A stretch of 57,606 nucleotides of DNA from a virus. Under the pieces are notes generated by a model, which was not told the DNA's origin, made no database searches, and was given only the letters and a program-made list of their open reading frames with translations. Both the position numbers and the translations under genes were made by a program. Where the stretch lies: IMG/VR virus record IMGVR_UViG_3300037842_000445, positions 1 through 57,606 of that record; one strand, written 5' to 3'. Shown piece after piece: positions 22,107-29,588 of the stretch; within the stretch, counting starts at the first letter, position 1; the number at the start of each line of letters is the position of its first letter.

Positions 22107-22653
22107 TTTTCTCTCCCTAAAAGCAATTTTTTCTCTCAGGGTTCTCAGATAAGCTATCGCGACAGCGTTTTACAGAGAAAGTGAGAGACGTGTAAGTTAG
22201 TGCTTGACTTCACATTACTATACACTATTCAGGGAGTTGGTGTGCGTTTAACCAATGAATACCTTAATGTAATACAATACATAATACTAGTACTACAATA
22301 CAATGGGGAGGGTTGTGATTTTACTACTACATTTTGTAGGGTCCACATCTCTTAGCAAGTAAAAGTTAAATCATCAAAAACCCTAGTGTTTTGCCACTTT
22401 TTCGCCTCTTTTGGCCCCAAAATGAACCAAAATACCCCTTAATACACCCACTTAAAATGGACATATAGAGGCTCAAATTTGGGTTCGCTGGCCGATCTTG
22501 GCTGGCTATAGGCATCTTGGCGATTCGGCTAGTTAGGGCTGAGACTCGGGTGACTACCCCCCGGTTTGAGTGAGACATTAGGGGGTTTGGGTAGCACATT
22601 TCTAAACTCAATGTTTTGGTCTCAAAATCTGCCAAAGTAGGGTATACTCGCAC
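22107..22653. other. non-coding spacer
   Basis: 547 bases with no supportable gene. It contains an AT-rich stretch with TACAATAC-type repeats (about 22265-22305), one copy of the TTGGCTGGCTATA repeat (22491-22512), and a low-quality GTG-started frame rejected for lack of ribosome site and composition. Possible regulatory or replication-related DNA; nothing decisive is visible. Confidence 0.5.
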
Positions 22654-22860
22654 CTAGGGGCTTAGTCGGAAATGCGAGAGCTTAGTTGGGTGCTGAATTA
22701 AGATTCCACGTCGGAACAATTCAAACAGGTTGCCGCCCTTCGCTTGGATCAGTACGTTAATTTCTCCAATGGAAATGGCGTACCCCTCAGATGTGACCCT
22801 CATGTGATCTACAAAGTCCTTGTATGGCTGGTCAATTTCTTCACGGGTGAGTAGGGGCAT
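22654..22860 (-). CDS. hypothetical 68-residue protein
   Basis: MPLLTREEIDQPYKDFVDHM, then a helical segment and RRGILIQHPTKLSHF. Second gene after the promoter at 23149. No strong ribosome site, but composition is protein-like. Confidence 0.62.
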   Translation of the reverse strand: MPLLTREEIDQPYKDFVDHMRVTSEGYAISIGEINVLIQAKGGNLFELFRRGILIQHPTKLSHFRLSP

Positions 22861-22863
22861 AAT

Positions 22864-23115
22864 TTAGTCTTTCTTTTTTAATACAACTGAGTATGTAGAC
22901 CACCACCAGCGTGGACCCTTAGGATAGATAATCTTGGCAACACAAAATACCTGAGTAACAGTGACCCATTTTAACCACACCTTGCGTACATACCTAACAT
23001 CGCCTCTCTCAATTTTCTCAGTTAATCTAGTAGGGAAAAGGGCAAATCTATTGAATGTACGTAGATCCCCTTCGAGCCAGAGACGCTTCTCCCACTGGCG
23101 TTTAAATTTAAACAT
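22864..23115 (-). CDS. hypothetical basic 83-residue protein
   Basis: MFKFKRQWEKRLWLEGDLRT; basic, Trp-rich (PRWWWSTYSVV) with hydrophobic strands in the middle. AGAAAGGG ribosome site. Unknown role. Confidence 0.66.
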   Translation of the reverse strand: MFKFKRQWEKRLWLEGDLRTFNRFALFPTRLTEKIERGDVRYVRKVWLKWVTVTQVFCVAKIIYPKGPRWWWSTYSVVLKKKD

Positions 23116-23148
23116 GTCTAATTAACCCTTTCTGTTGAGTGTACATCT

Positions 23149-23176
23149 ATTATAGTATACTATCGACCATTGTCAA
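23149..23176 (-). promoter_or_regulatory. sigma70 promoter
   Basis: TTGACA, 16 bp with TCGATA, TATAAT. Confidence 0.87.
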
Positions 23177-23277
23177 CACATACTTTAGCCGATTTTGGCT
23201 GGCTATACGTTATGGTGCGATCTTAGTGGGTTGGGGGAGACACTCCAACCCAAGGTGTACAGTCAAACGGAGGGGGT

Positions 23278-23469
23278 TTAGGACAGTTCGTCCCGGTCAG
23301 GATTCAGAAAGTCTCGCACCAGTTTCCATTCGGGCGTGCGTGTCTTGATGACCCTTATATATTCCACATGATGGGCTTCTACTATTTTCTTAAGGGCCGC
23401 GACCTGTGCTTTCAACATCATGATCTCTTCATCATGCTTACTTAGGGTTTTATTAAAGAAACTCAACAT
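23278..23469 (-). CDS. hypothetical coiled-coil 63-residue protein
   Basis: AAGGAGAATATT precedes MLSFFNKTLSKHDEEIMMLK, a helix with heptads (QVAALKKIVEAHHVEY) and an acidic end. Flanked by the TTGGCTGGCTATA repeats. Confidence 0.66.
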   Translation of the reverse strand: MLSFFNKTLSKHDEEIMMLKAQVAALKKIVEAHHVEYIRVIKTRTPEWKLVRDFLNPDRDELS

Positions 23470-23613
23470 AATATTCTCCTTGGCTGGATTTTGGCTGGCT
23501 ATACGTTATGGTGCGACTTGTTTGTATTGAGTGAGACAGTGACGATAAGGGTCATTTTTCGCTGGCTATTAGTTAACGTGCGATGGGCGTGGATCGCCCA
23601 AGACAATCTATAC

Positions 23614-23641
23614 ATTATACCATACATATGATGGATGTAAA
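23614..23641 (-). promoter_or_regulatory. sigma70 promoter
   Basis: TTTACA, 16 bp, TATAAT; drives 23278-23469. Lacks the CGATA core. Confidence 0.75.
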
Positions 23642-23648
23642 GAGGAAA

Positions 23649-23737
23649 TTGACGTAAAGTGTTTGGTAATAAGTACTTATGGAAAGATGGCCCGGCCCCC
23701 GCCGCCGTAAACCCTTTGATAGTAAGGACTTACGACG
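23649..23737. repeat. double-hairpin element, copy 1
   Basis: Left arm GACGTAAAGT...ACTTAT and right arm CCGTAAACCCTTTGATAGTA with complementary GGACTTACG, separated by a C/G-rich core. Twelve copies share this plan between 23.6 and 37.4 kb. This copy is diverged on the left and is read through by a plus-strand frame. Confidence 0.8.
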
Positions 23738-23855
23738 ATGGGCCGTTCTATTGAAAGTCGTCTGTGAAACTATGGATAATTACGAAAAGGAAGGCAAGCA
23801 CGAAAAACTGGGTCAAGTATCGCTCCTTGCTGGTGTGGAAGCCAACCCCCACTAA
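23679..23855 (+). CDS. possible 58-residue plus-strand protein
   Basis: ATG at 23679 opens MERWPGPRRRKPFDSKDLRR, where the first 20 residues come from the double-hairpin repeat, and continues WAVLLKVVCETMDNYEKEGK to a TAA. The C-terminal half looks protein-like. No ribosome site, and it opposes all neighbours. Doubtful. Confidence 0.3.
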   Translation: MERWPGPRRRKPFDSKDLRRWAVLLKVVCETMDNYEKEGKHEKLGQVSLLAGVEANPH

Positions 23856-23886
23856 GGGGGAAGGCGAAGAAACCCTAAGGCTCACA

Positions 23887-24819
23887 CTACGCAGAGAGGG
23901 CGATTGACTCAGCACGACGAACGTGCTTATCTTCACCCGCTCGTAGAATCCGAGCAAACTCAGACTTGAAGCCAGTCTTCGACTGGGCAGCGTGCTGAAC
24001 GTAGCCCTGAACCGCGTTGAAGGCTTCCCAAGCAGAAACGACCTTCGACTCACCCGAGACAAAAGCGTCACGCTGAGTGCGAGCACGTTCGTCTATGACA
24101 CGCTCCATGATAGTATCGACCATCTTAGCGAACACGGTCACCGCACGCACCTTCGTGCCGGATTCGGCCAGAAGGATTTCCGTATCAGATGGGATACGGT
24201 CAGCGTACACTTCACGCACGAACGCACTGAGGTCCACGCTTCGCGTCTGCATACGCTCTGCAGCGGCAACCACATTTTCCCAGCCGTCCTTCAGGACCGC
24301 GAAGGTTTCGATCAGTTCATCCATCTTAGCACGCAGGCCAGACGTGTGACGGATCGAGACCGTGGTGCTGTTCACCTTCCGCAACATCACGAGATTGTCG
24401 CACGCATCACGGTGATACGCCATCGTTCCCTGAAAACCCTTGCCATCGAAGCCACCGCGAATCATCACGCGAGGCCAGATGTTGTCATTTTCGCCAAAGA
24501 TACGACGACGCTCCGCGTTCGTGGGCTGAATGTTCACGTAGTGACCACGATTCCAGTGAGTTTTACACTCAATTTCGCCATCCCACGCCTCAGAAGCGGC
24601 TTCGACCAATGCACACACGTCGTCAGTGGTGTGTGGCACGTAGCGGGAAGAGATCGACTTGACGCCTTCGATGTAGCCATCGGTAGAGCGAAACAGACCG
24701 TATTGGTCCGTTTTCATATTATCAGGGCCGAACAGCGGAAATTTATCAACCGTGAAATCGAAGTCAGAGCGGACAGAGGCAGAGGCAGCGGAAGCAGCAA
24801 CGGTGATAATTTTGTTCAT
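23887..24819 (-). CDS. DUF932-like protein
   Basis: Start MNKIITVAASAASASVRSDF at 24819 after GAAGGG. 310 residues. The layout and the end segment SAWEAFNAVQGYVQHAAQ match the DUF932 family found in phages and plasmids (function unknown, often near DNA metabolism genes). It looks richer in G and C than its neighbours, which produces a long spurious frame on the other strand. Possibly acquired separately. Confidence 0.8.
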   Translation of the reverse strand: MNKIITVAASAASASVRSDFDFTVDKFPLFGPDNMKTDQYGLFRSTDGYIEGVKSISSRYVPHTTDDVCALVEAASEAWDGEIECKTHWNRGHYVNIQPTNAERRRIFGENDNIWPRVMIRGGFDGKGFQGTMAYHRDACDNLVMLRKVNSTTVSIRHTSGLRAKMDELIETFAVLKDGWENVVAAAERMQTRSVDLSAFVREVYADRIPSDTEILLAESGTKVRAVTVFAKMVDTIMERVIDERARTQRDAFVSGESKVVSAWEAFNAVQGYVQHAAQSKTGFKSEFARILRAGEDKHVRRAESIALSA

Positions 24820-24853
24820 GAGAGAACCCTTCAAAGTGAGAAACAGAAAATAC

Positions 24854-24881
24854 ATTGTACAGTACAAAGACTGGAAGTCAA
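24854..24881 (-). promoter_or_regulatory. sigma70 promoter for DUF932 gene
   Basis: TTGACT, 16 bp, TACAAT. Confidence 0.75.
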
Positions 24882-24962
24882 GGGCGACATTAGCAATTGA
24901 GTGATTTCGGCAGAGCTTGCTAAAACTCCAAACCCCTTATTAAGGGCGACGGTTGCAGACCC

Positions 24963-25175
24963 TTACTCCTCGTCGTCGAAAGAGAACTGTTCATCCCAGC
25001 ACGTTGAACACGTACCAGAGATCAGCAATTCGCGATCATCGGCAGAGAGATCAGGTAGAGCGTTCTGGACGAGTTCGCCAGACTGCCACGCCTTGTATCC
25101 CTGCAAAGGAACATCCAGTTCGGCCAGATTCTGGCAGAACGGGCAAGGGACTGAAACGGTGATCGTTTCTGTCAT
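24963..25175 (-). CDS. zinc-ribbon protein, leaderless start
   Basis: 70 residues with CPFC (11-14) and CSTC (56-59), a four-cysteine zinc ribbon, and an acidic end (CWDEQFSFDDEE). The ATG lies six bases after the TATAAT box, so the predicted transcript begins at or next to the ATG. Small zinc ribbons in phages often bind nucleic acid; the specific role is unknown. Confidence 0.75.
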   Translation of the reverse strand: MTETITVSVPCPFCQNLAELDVPLQGYKAWQSGELVQNALPDLSADDRELLISGTCSTCWDEQFSFDDEE

Positions 25176-25181
25176 AGTGTT

Positions 25182-25209
25182 ATTATACTATAATTATCGG
25201 CATTGTCAA
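25182..25209 (-). promoter_or_regulatory. sigma70 promoter, ATG at +1
   Basis: TTGACA, 16 bp with CCGATAA, TATAAT, then six bases to the ATG. Confidence 0.9.
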
Positions 25210-25250
25210 GTTGGATCTTTAATCTTTTAGGGTTTTTTCTTGTGGATTTA

Positions 25251-25267
25251 TTGGCACGGTATTTGCT
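25251..25267 (+). promoter_or_regulatory. sigma54-type promoter motif
   Basis: TTGGCACGGTATTTGCT matches the -24/-12 consensus TTGGCACG-N4-TTGCT exactly, pointing into double-hairpin copy 2. The same 17 bases occur at 28144. No enhancer-binding protein was seen. Confidence 0.4.
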
Positions 25268-25278
25268 CAGGGGGGAAT

Positions 25279-25364
25279 CGACGTAAGTCCTTTGGTACCA
25301 ACGACTTACGTCGCGGCGGGGGGCGGGCTTTCGCCCTAAGTCCTTGCGGGGTAAGGGGTTAGCG
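25279..25364. repeat. double-hairpin element, copy 2
   Basis: Left hairpin GACGTAAGTC...GACTTACGTC (10 bp), core with GGGC-gaaa-GCCC on the minus strand, right hairpin CTAAGTCCTT...AAGGGGTTAG. The TAA of the upstream gene lies in the right arm. Confidence 0.88.
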
Positions 25365-25529
25365 TTTACACTCTCCACAAATTCTAACCATGCTATCGTC
25401 ACCAACTTTCTTGAATCGGTATCCGAATCGACTTGCACCATAAGACGCTAAGTCAGCATAAGTACAATTTGTCGGAATCTTAACCGGCAGATCGTATTTC
25501 ATAAATTGCACAAGATCATGAACCGTCAT
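25359..25529 (-). CDS. hypothetical 56-residue protein
   Basis: AAAGGGGAAAATA ribosome site, then MTVHDLVQFMKYDLPVKIPT and a C-terminal RICGECKR. Its stop is formed by the repeat. Function unknown. Confidence 0.66.
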   Translation of the reverse strand: MTVHDLVQFMKYDLPVKIPTNCTYADLASYGASRFGYRFKKVGDDSMVRICGECKR

Positions 25530-25540
25530 TATTTTCCCCT

Positions 25541-25771
25541 TTAGGGTGTGTCATCTTCAAAAACATCAATATGTTCGTAGTCCCCATCGTCACAATCTCG
25601 CTGTGCCGTAATTACATCTTCAAGAATATAATCACTTTGAGCATCTTCGTCAAGAGCAAGCCACTGTTCACCGTTGATATCTGGCTTGTCAGAGCCAATA
25701 TACACAAAAGAAACTTTCTTAGGCGTCATGCGAACCCAACCACTAAATTCTACAATAATGTCTTTCATCAT
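25541..25771 (-). CDS. hypothetical acidic 76-residue protein
   Basis: AAAGGGGGAAA before MMKDIIVEFSGWVRMTPKKV; the second half is very acidic (QRDCDDGDYEHIDVFEDD). Beta-rich start. Unknown role. Confidence 0.68.
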   Translation of the reverse strand: MMKDIIVEFSGWVRMTPKKVSFVYIGSDKPDINGEQWLALDEDAQSDYILEDVITAQRDCDDGDYEHIDVFEDDTP

Positions 25772-25807
25772 TTTCCCCCTTTGGCGACATCTTCTGAAGA
25801 AGCAAAA

Positions 25808-26251
25808 TTAAACATAAACCTCTTTCTTGTACATGATATTGTGAGCAACAATGCTTGAACCGTGCATGTCAACCCACAGGTCAACCCATTCCGCACGATC
25901 AACGTATCTATCGTTATCCACACACTTGAAGAAATCACAGGTGTATGGGTTATAGGTAATCTCAGGCCAGCGATAGTCCAACTGATTGAGAGACTGAATA
26001 GGGTTTACAACGGTTCCCTTGATGAATGCGTGTACATTCTTCTGCTTTTCATCTCTCACACGCTCGCGACCCTTCTCACCAACAACAAAGGTGGCATTTT
26101 CCAAAACCACGTTCTGAGCATGGCAAACGACCAAAGCACCCTGCTTGACGCTGATGCAGTTCTTGTGCAAGTTGCGGTAAACGGTTACCGGCTTTGATGT
26201 GTCGATCAGTTCCAGAACTTCTTTGCTTGAGTGGCAGAATGGCTTTTGCAT
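25808..26251 (-). CDS. conserved phage protein of unknown function
   Basis: 147 residues. The opening VLELIDTSKPVTVYRNLHKN, the CISVKQGALVVCH strand and the EKGRERVRDEKQKNVHAFIKG segment match, as I recall, a common small phage protein family with pattern YRNLHK...S.KQ...V..H...K.RNVHA. Role unknown. First gene of its operon. Confidence 0.74.
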   Translation of the reverse strand: MQKPFCHSSKEVLELIDTSKPVTVYRNLHKNCISVKQGALVVCHAQNVVLENATFVVGEKGRERVRDEKQKNVHAFIKGTVVNPIQSLNQLDYRWPEITYNPYTCDFFKCVDNDRYVDRAEWVDLWVDMHGSSIVAHNIMYKKEVYV

Positions 26252-26281
26252 GGGTTTCCTTTGTGTGGTTGAGATATAAGT

Positions 26282-26309
26282 ATTGTACAGTATTTGTTAC
26301 CGTTGTCAA
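26282..26309 (-). promoter_or_regulatory. sigma70 promoter
   Basis: TTGACA, 16 bp, TACAAT; no CGATA core. Confidence 0.8.
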
Positions 26310-26319
26310 CCCTCAGACC

Positions 26320-26568
26320 CTAAATCATATCCATTTTATCCACAACGTGAAGAACTGATAAATGATTGGTAATTCTCAGTCTACTCAACTCTGCCGATTC
26401 TTGATCAGGATACGCACCGTTGCCGGTACTTTTGACCCAAGAGGCGTAAATGTGCTTTTTCTCTTTGAGGGTTCGCTCATTGCCATCTGCGTCGTACAGG
26501 GCCAAATACGTTACCCAAGTTGGCGTCTGCCATAGGTCAAGTTGTGGGCTGTGTAGGTTCATGCTCAT
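26320..26568 (-). CDS. hypothetical 82-residue protein
   Basis: Start MSMNLHSPQLDLWQTPTWVT after GGAGGTTGGAC. Central YLALYDADGNERTLKEKKHI resembles a short strand-turn-strand unit. Ends KMDMI. Coupled to the upstream gene by overlap. Confidence 0.66.
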   Translation of the reverse strand: MSMNLHSPQLDLWQTPTWVTYLALYDADGNERTLKEKKHIYASWVKSTGNGAYPDQESAELSRLRITNHLSVLHVVDKMDMI

Positions 26569-26764
26569 GTCCAACCTCCGGTTGTTCCATATTAAAAGAA
26601 AAGTACTCATTACCAGCTAGTGGCATATCCATCACGTTGATGGGGTCGCCGTCTTCCGTTTCGTAGCTAACCATGTCACCAGCAACAAACTCTTGCCCAA
26701 TACATTCCCCCACATCATTAAATTCTTGACAAACGAAACCATGTGTGATCTTGACTGTGTTCAT
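26537..26764 (-). CDS. hypothetical 75-residue protein
   Basis: MNTVKITHGFVCQEFNDVGE, beta-rich, ending in a Pro/Thr tail (EHEPTQPTT). Resembles a small phage protein seen elsewhere; function unknown. Confidence 0.68.
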   Translation of the reverse strand: MNTVKITHGFVCQEFNDVGECIGQEFVAGDMVSYETEDGDPINVMDMPLAGNEYFSFNMEQPEVGHEHEPTQPTT

Positions 26765-26813
26765 TTTCTCTCCATTATGACTGATTCAAACTGTTATGTT
26801 CCCCTTTTCTACC

Positions 26814-26841
26814 ATTATACAGTTATTATCGTCAATGTCAA
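26814..26841 (-). promoter_or_regulatory. sigma70 promoter
   Basis: TTGACA, 16 bp with ACGATAA, TATAAT. Confidence 0.88.
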
Positions 26842-26888
26842 CCCCATACTTGACTTAATGTGGCGGCTTTATGGGTTTTGTTTGGGAA

Positions 26889-26976
26889 AGACATAACCTG
26901 TTGGTATGAAAGGACTTAGGACGAACGCGGCCCGCCGCCGCAGCCGCAAGTCCTTTGGTGGCAAGGACTTACGTCG
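26889..26976. repeat. double-hairpin element, copy 3
   Basis: Left arm ACATAACCTGTTGG...AAGGACTTAGG, GC core, right hairpin AAGTCCTT-tggtggc-AAGGACTT. It starts 13 bases past the stop of 26989-27270. Confidence 0.88.
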
Positions 26977-26988
26977 AGCGGGCGATTG

Positions 26989-27270
26989 TTACGCTTGAGG
27001 CAGAAACTTAGCCACTAGGGAGCCAACGAATGGCACCCTTACAGACCAGCGTTGACGCTCATGATAGAACGCCTTCGGCCCCTTAGTGGTGAGTACCGTA
27101 TCAAGAGTACGACTGCGATCAAACGCAATGTCATCCCAGCGATATGGACCACTTAGGGTGGACTCAGCAAGCGGCTGTTTCTCGGTGTCACGTTGACCAG
27201 CCAGAACACCCCAGCGAAACTTAGAACCCTCAACAGGTTGTCGATAAGAAAACAACACTAAACTTTTCAT
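26989..27270 (-). CDS. hypothetical basic 93-residue protein
   Basis: Start MKSLVLFSYRQPVEGSKFRW after GAAAGGTTAC. Basic with RWDDIAFDRSRTLDTVLTTK. Last gene before repeat copy 3. Unknown function. Confidence 0.68.
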   Translation of the reverse strand: MKSLVLFSYRQPVEGSKFRWGVLAGQRDTEKQPLAESTLSGPYRWDDIAFDRSRTLDTVLTTKGPKAFYHERQRWSVRVPFVGSLVAKFLPQA

Positions 27271-27271
27271 C

Positions 27272-27349
27272 TTAGTAACCTTTCGTTTGATTGTCAGAAA
27301 ATGTGTGAATTGCGACAAACAGTATTGACAGAACAAAAAACTGTGTCAT
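27272..27349 (-). CDS. 25-residue hydrophobic peptide
   Basis: ATG overlaps the TGA of the upstream gene (ATGA); MTQFFVLSILFVAIHTFSDN forms one membrane helix, and the stop sits at the ribosome site of the next gene. A small membrane peptide or a coupling leader. Confidence 0.5.
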   Translation of the reverse strand: MTQFFVLSILFVAIHTFSDNQTKGY

Positions 27350-28041
27350 GCTTGTGCCATCTCTCCAGCCAGTTTGGTGGACAGTCTTTTACTTGCCGTC
27401 CCGTGAGCAAGAAACCCAACGATAGATTTACGGTCACGGACTTGACACAACCGGCATTCGTCACAACTCATATTCTCATTCGTTTGAGCGGGACACGTTA
27501 CAATCGGCAGTCCTTTAGGTGTTTTGTTTCCCATTGTTGGAGAATCTTTGGGAAGTATAACGCAAACTGGCCCAATGTCAAGAGCGGCGTAGTTATCAGC
27601 TTCATCAAGAGAATCAGCAGACAGATTGACAGTCATTCCACCGGCACGATTCATGGAATCAATCACGACCGCGTTGTCCTCATCTGTTGGGTCATAGTGG
27701 GTATATGTCCAGCCTTTGGTATGTTCAGACGCTTTGGACAACTGCCCACATTTGACGGCGTCGATTTTGCCGTCTTCAGTTTGGGGCAAATCGCCAGCCT
27801 GATTGTGTCGCCACAATTGACCGGGAAGGAATTTTGAGATAGCACGACAGAAGAAATCCCACTGAGTACCGCGACCGTCTGGCCCGATTTTACGCCAGTG
27901 CATACCCAACGGCCCGAAACGTGCGTAGCAATCAGTACCCTTTAACGGGCATTCGTTCGGACAAGAATCTGCCTCAGTAGTGGATACTGGAATAGGACCG
28001 ACTTTACGATTGCCAGAACGAAGGTTTAAGGTGACGTGCAT
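27346..28041 (-). CDS. conserved Cys-rich phage protein
   Basis: Start MHVTLNLRSGNRKVGPIPVS after GGAGTTTGAA. 231 residues. The pattern GNRKVGPIPVSTT...CPNECPLKG.DCYA..GPL..HW and a C-terminal CPAQ...CDECRLCQ cluster match a family I recall from many phages (DUF7227-like). The cysteines suggest bound metal. Function unknown. Confidence 0.75.
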   Translation of the reverse strand: MHVTLNLRSGNRKVGPIPVSTTEADSCPNECPLKGTDCYARFGPLGMHWRKIGPDGRGTQWDFFCRAISKFLPGQLWRHNQAGDLPQTEDGKIDAVKCGQLSKASEHTKGWTYTHYDPTDEDNAVVIDSMNRAGGMTVNLSADSLDEADNYAALDIGPVCVILPKDSPTMGNKTPKGLPIVTCPAQTNENMSCDECRLCQVRDRKSIVGFLAHGTASKRLSTKLAGEMAQA

Positions 28042-28074
28042 TTCAAACTCCAAAGTGTGGTTGATTATCTCCCC

Positions 28075-28102
28075 ATTATATAGTATATCGTCCATATGTC
28101 AA
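28075..28102 (-). promoter_or_regulatory. sigma70 promoter
   Basis: TTGACA, 16 bp with ACGATA, TATAAT. Confidence 0.86.
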
Positions 28103-28143
28103 CCCCATCTTTAGGGTTTTTATGATCTTTTTTTATTCCCATG

Positions 28144-28160
28144 TTGGCACGGTATTTGCT
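28144..28160 (+). promoter_or_regulatory. sigma54-type promoter motif, second copy
   Basis: TTGGCACGGTATTTGCT again, identical to 25251-25267 and again just upstream of a double-hairpin element on the plus strand. Confidence 0.4.
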
Positions 28161-28167
28161 GAGGAAT

Positions 28168-28254
28168 CGACGTAACCTGTTGGTATCAAAGGACTTACGT
28201 CGCGGCGGGGGGCGGGCCGTTGCTGCAACCCTTTGGTATCAAAGGACTTACGTA
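28168..28254. repeat. double-hairpin element, copy 4
   Basis: Left arm GACGTAACCTGTTGG...GGACTTACGTC, GC core GCGGCGGGGGGCGGGC as in copy 2, right arm ending AAAGGACTTACGT. Confidence 0.87.
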
Positions 28255-28309
28255 AAAAAGGAAGCGGGCACAACGTCCCGCTTCCCCTCTCAACACAACG
28301 AAAGGTCAC

Positions 28310-28513
28310 CTACAACGAAGCAACGCACTTGGAAAGCGAGAGTGAGCGGACAGTACCGTCAGTCAGACGCACCTTAATACCGCGACCACTTGGGCCAGTG
28401 AACGACGCCAGCTTGACACCTACGACCTTACGCAGTACGTTGCGTGAGCCATGAACCGGGTAAAGAACGTTTATTTTTCGTTCGTTACGCTTGAGATAAA
28501 GATCGTTCGTCAT
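28310..28513 (-). CDS. conserved small basic phage protein
   Basis: Start MTNDLYLKRNERKINVLYPV after GAAGG. 67 residues with INVLYPVHGSRNVLRKVVG and VRLTDGTVRSLSLSK. I recall this pattern from other phage small proteins; it looks like a small beta barrel. Function unknown. Confidence 0.7.
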   Translation of the reverse strand: MTNDLYLKRNERKINVLYPVHGSRNVLRKVVGVKLASFTGPSGRGIKVRLTDGTVRSLSLSKCVASL

Positions 28514-28628
28514 TGACAAAACCTTCAACTTGAGAGAATGTGAAACGTTTGACACCCTGTGGTGTCTCAATAGATACGTAGTCATTAAAGATGGCTGCGA
28601 CTACGCCAGCCTTGAACTTGGTTCCCAC
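28485..28628 (-). CDS. hypothetical 47-residue protein, GTG start
   Basis: A GTG at 28626-28628 opens MGTKFKAGVVAAIFNDYVSI and the frame ends within the next gene. Beta-rich, like the gene after it. The start is uncertain because no good ribosome site is visible. Confidence 0.5.
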   Translation of the reverse strand: MGTKFKAGVVAAIFNDYVSIETPQGVKRFTFSQVEGFVNDERSLSQA

Positions 28629-28650
28629 ACGTACGCATGGGGCGACTGTG

Positions 28651-28875
28651 TCAGATGATGTCTTCAACTTTACTCTCCAGTTCGAGACGAGCCTGCTCTG
28701 CGGCCTCATCTCTGAGTTCTTTGGACTTGTCAGCGAAACGCTTCGCCAACTGATGTACCATCTCGTCTGTTACTCGAATGTTGACTTCATTGCCCGCAGA
28801 ATCCTCAAACTGAAGATTACCACCCCAAAAACTGTACTCTGTGGCAGTGAGTTCAACAACTTGCTTGACTTTCAT
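28651..28875 (-). CDS. hypothetical 74-residue protein
   Basis: MKVKQVVELTATEYSFWGGN, strands then a long helix (MVHQLAKRFADKSKELRDEA). GAAAGAAGAAG ribosome site. Unknown function. Confidence 0.7.
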   Translation of the reverse strand: MKVKQVVELTATEYSFWGGNLQFEDSAGNEVNIRVTDEMVHQLAKRFADKSKELRDEAAEQARLELESKVEDII

Positions 28876-28916
28876 TCTTCTTCTTTCGCTGTGTGTTACG
28901 TTACCTGTGAGACCCT

Positions 28917-28944
28917 ATTATACTATATAGATCGGCATTGTCAA
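28917..28944 (-). promoter_or_regulatory. sigma70 promoter
   Basis: TTGACA, 16 bp with CCGATC, TATAAT. Confidence 0.86.
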
Positions 28945-28954
28945 GGGCAGATCT

Positions 28955-29119
28955 TTAATCTTTCTGATCTTTTCTCCAAACATCCTTCTGTGCTTGGCGT
29001 GTACGCTGACGGTGTGGACGTGCGTCGTGAGCACCGCTGCCTGTGGTGTGTGGTAAGTGACCAAGGGCAACTTTGCCGGGTTTGATCGTCAGGGTGATTG
29101 TTTTTTGTTTACGTCTCAT
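28955..29119 (-). CDS. conserved small basic protein, leaderless start
   Basis: 54 residues: MRRKQKTITLTIKPGKVALG, then HTTGSGAHDARPHRQRTR. Similar Lys/Arg-rich proteins with an LTIKPGK..GH motif recur in phages. ATG is six bases past the TATAAT box. Likely nucleic-acid binding (inference from charge). Confidence 0.7.
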   Translation of the reverse strand: MRRKQKTITLTIKPGKVALGHLPHTTGSGAHDARPHRQRTRQAQKDVWRKDQKD

Positions 29120-29125
29120 GGCTCT

Positions 29126-29153
29126 ATTATATCAGTTTTCGTATGGAATGCAA
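29126..29153 (-). promoter_or_regulatory. sigma70 promoter, ATG at +1
   Basis: TTGCAT, 16 bp, TATAAT inside the end of the upstream gene; six bases to the ATG of 28955-29119. Confidence 0.68.
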
Positions 29154-29452
29154 TTCAAAAGTCTGAACATTTTGGAAAAAAACGTGTTTAGTTCAACAAC
29201 GGTATCCCAGCGATGGAGGGTTACGTCGAAGTATCGACCGTCTTCATTCTTAAACTGAGCCTTCGCATTGAAACGGTTGGCGGGTGGCGGTGTGAAACCC
29301 TCGATTGGACCGTACTCATAAACCGTAATAAAGAACAGCTTCCCACGGTCGCCACCCCTGAAACACCGCTGATAATTAGCTATGGCGTATTTGTCCAGCG
29401 TTTTGCTGAGGGGAAATTCTTTGTAAGCGTTGTTGAGTAGCTGAGTTCTCAT
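29132..29452 (-). CDS. hypothetical 106-residue protein
   Basis: ATG at 29452 (MRTQLLNNAYKEFPLSKTLD) preferred; an in-frame ATG 14 codons earlier is possible. Beta-rich centre (KLFFITVYEYGPIEGF), Pro-rich loop and a hydrophobic end. Contains the next promoter. Unknown function. Confidence 0.66.
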   Translation of the reverse strand: MRTQLLNNAYKEFPLSKTLDKYAIANYQRCFRGGDRGKLFFITVYEYGPIEGFTPPPANRFNAKAQFKNEDGRYFDVTLHRWDTVVELNTFFSKMFRLLNCIPYEN

Positions 29453-29588
29453 GGGGTTTTTCCGTTGTGGTGAAAAGTTATGACGAGGGGACATACTTGA
29501 CCAACTTTCATACCCCGAATAGTCGCTGATGCTCTACCGGATTACTTGTCAGCCGAAGGGTCGGTTCTCATCCCGTCGTCATGTATGT

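Larger units (their letters stand above)
22491..23587. repeat. dispersed TTGGCTGGCTATA repeats
   Basis: Related segments at 22491-22512, 23188-23223, 23481-23520 and 23560-23587. The second and third share GGCTGGCTATACGTTATGG followed by TGCGA; the others are diverged. All lie in non-coding DNA around three small genes, the third directly before the ribosome site of 23278-23469. Confidence 0.7.

Noticed and set aside
22366-22653. 95-codon minus-strand frame
   Set aside because: GTG start without a ribosome site, odd composition, and it spans a copy of a non-coding repeat.
23992-24900. 302-codon plus-strand frame
   Set aside because: Shadow of the G+C-rich DUF932 gene on the opposite strand, which has the motif support and promoter.
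25172-25441. 89-codon minus-strand frame
   Set aside because: It runs through repeat copy 2 and the promoter at 25182; the real gene 25359-25529 uses another frame with a ribosome site.
29566-29582. Four-codon frame at the +1 ATG (MTTG)
   Set aside because: Too short to be a gene; kept only as part of the ATG-at-+1 pattern. The same applies to the five-codon frame at 34751.
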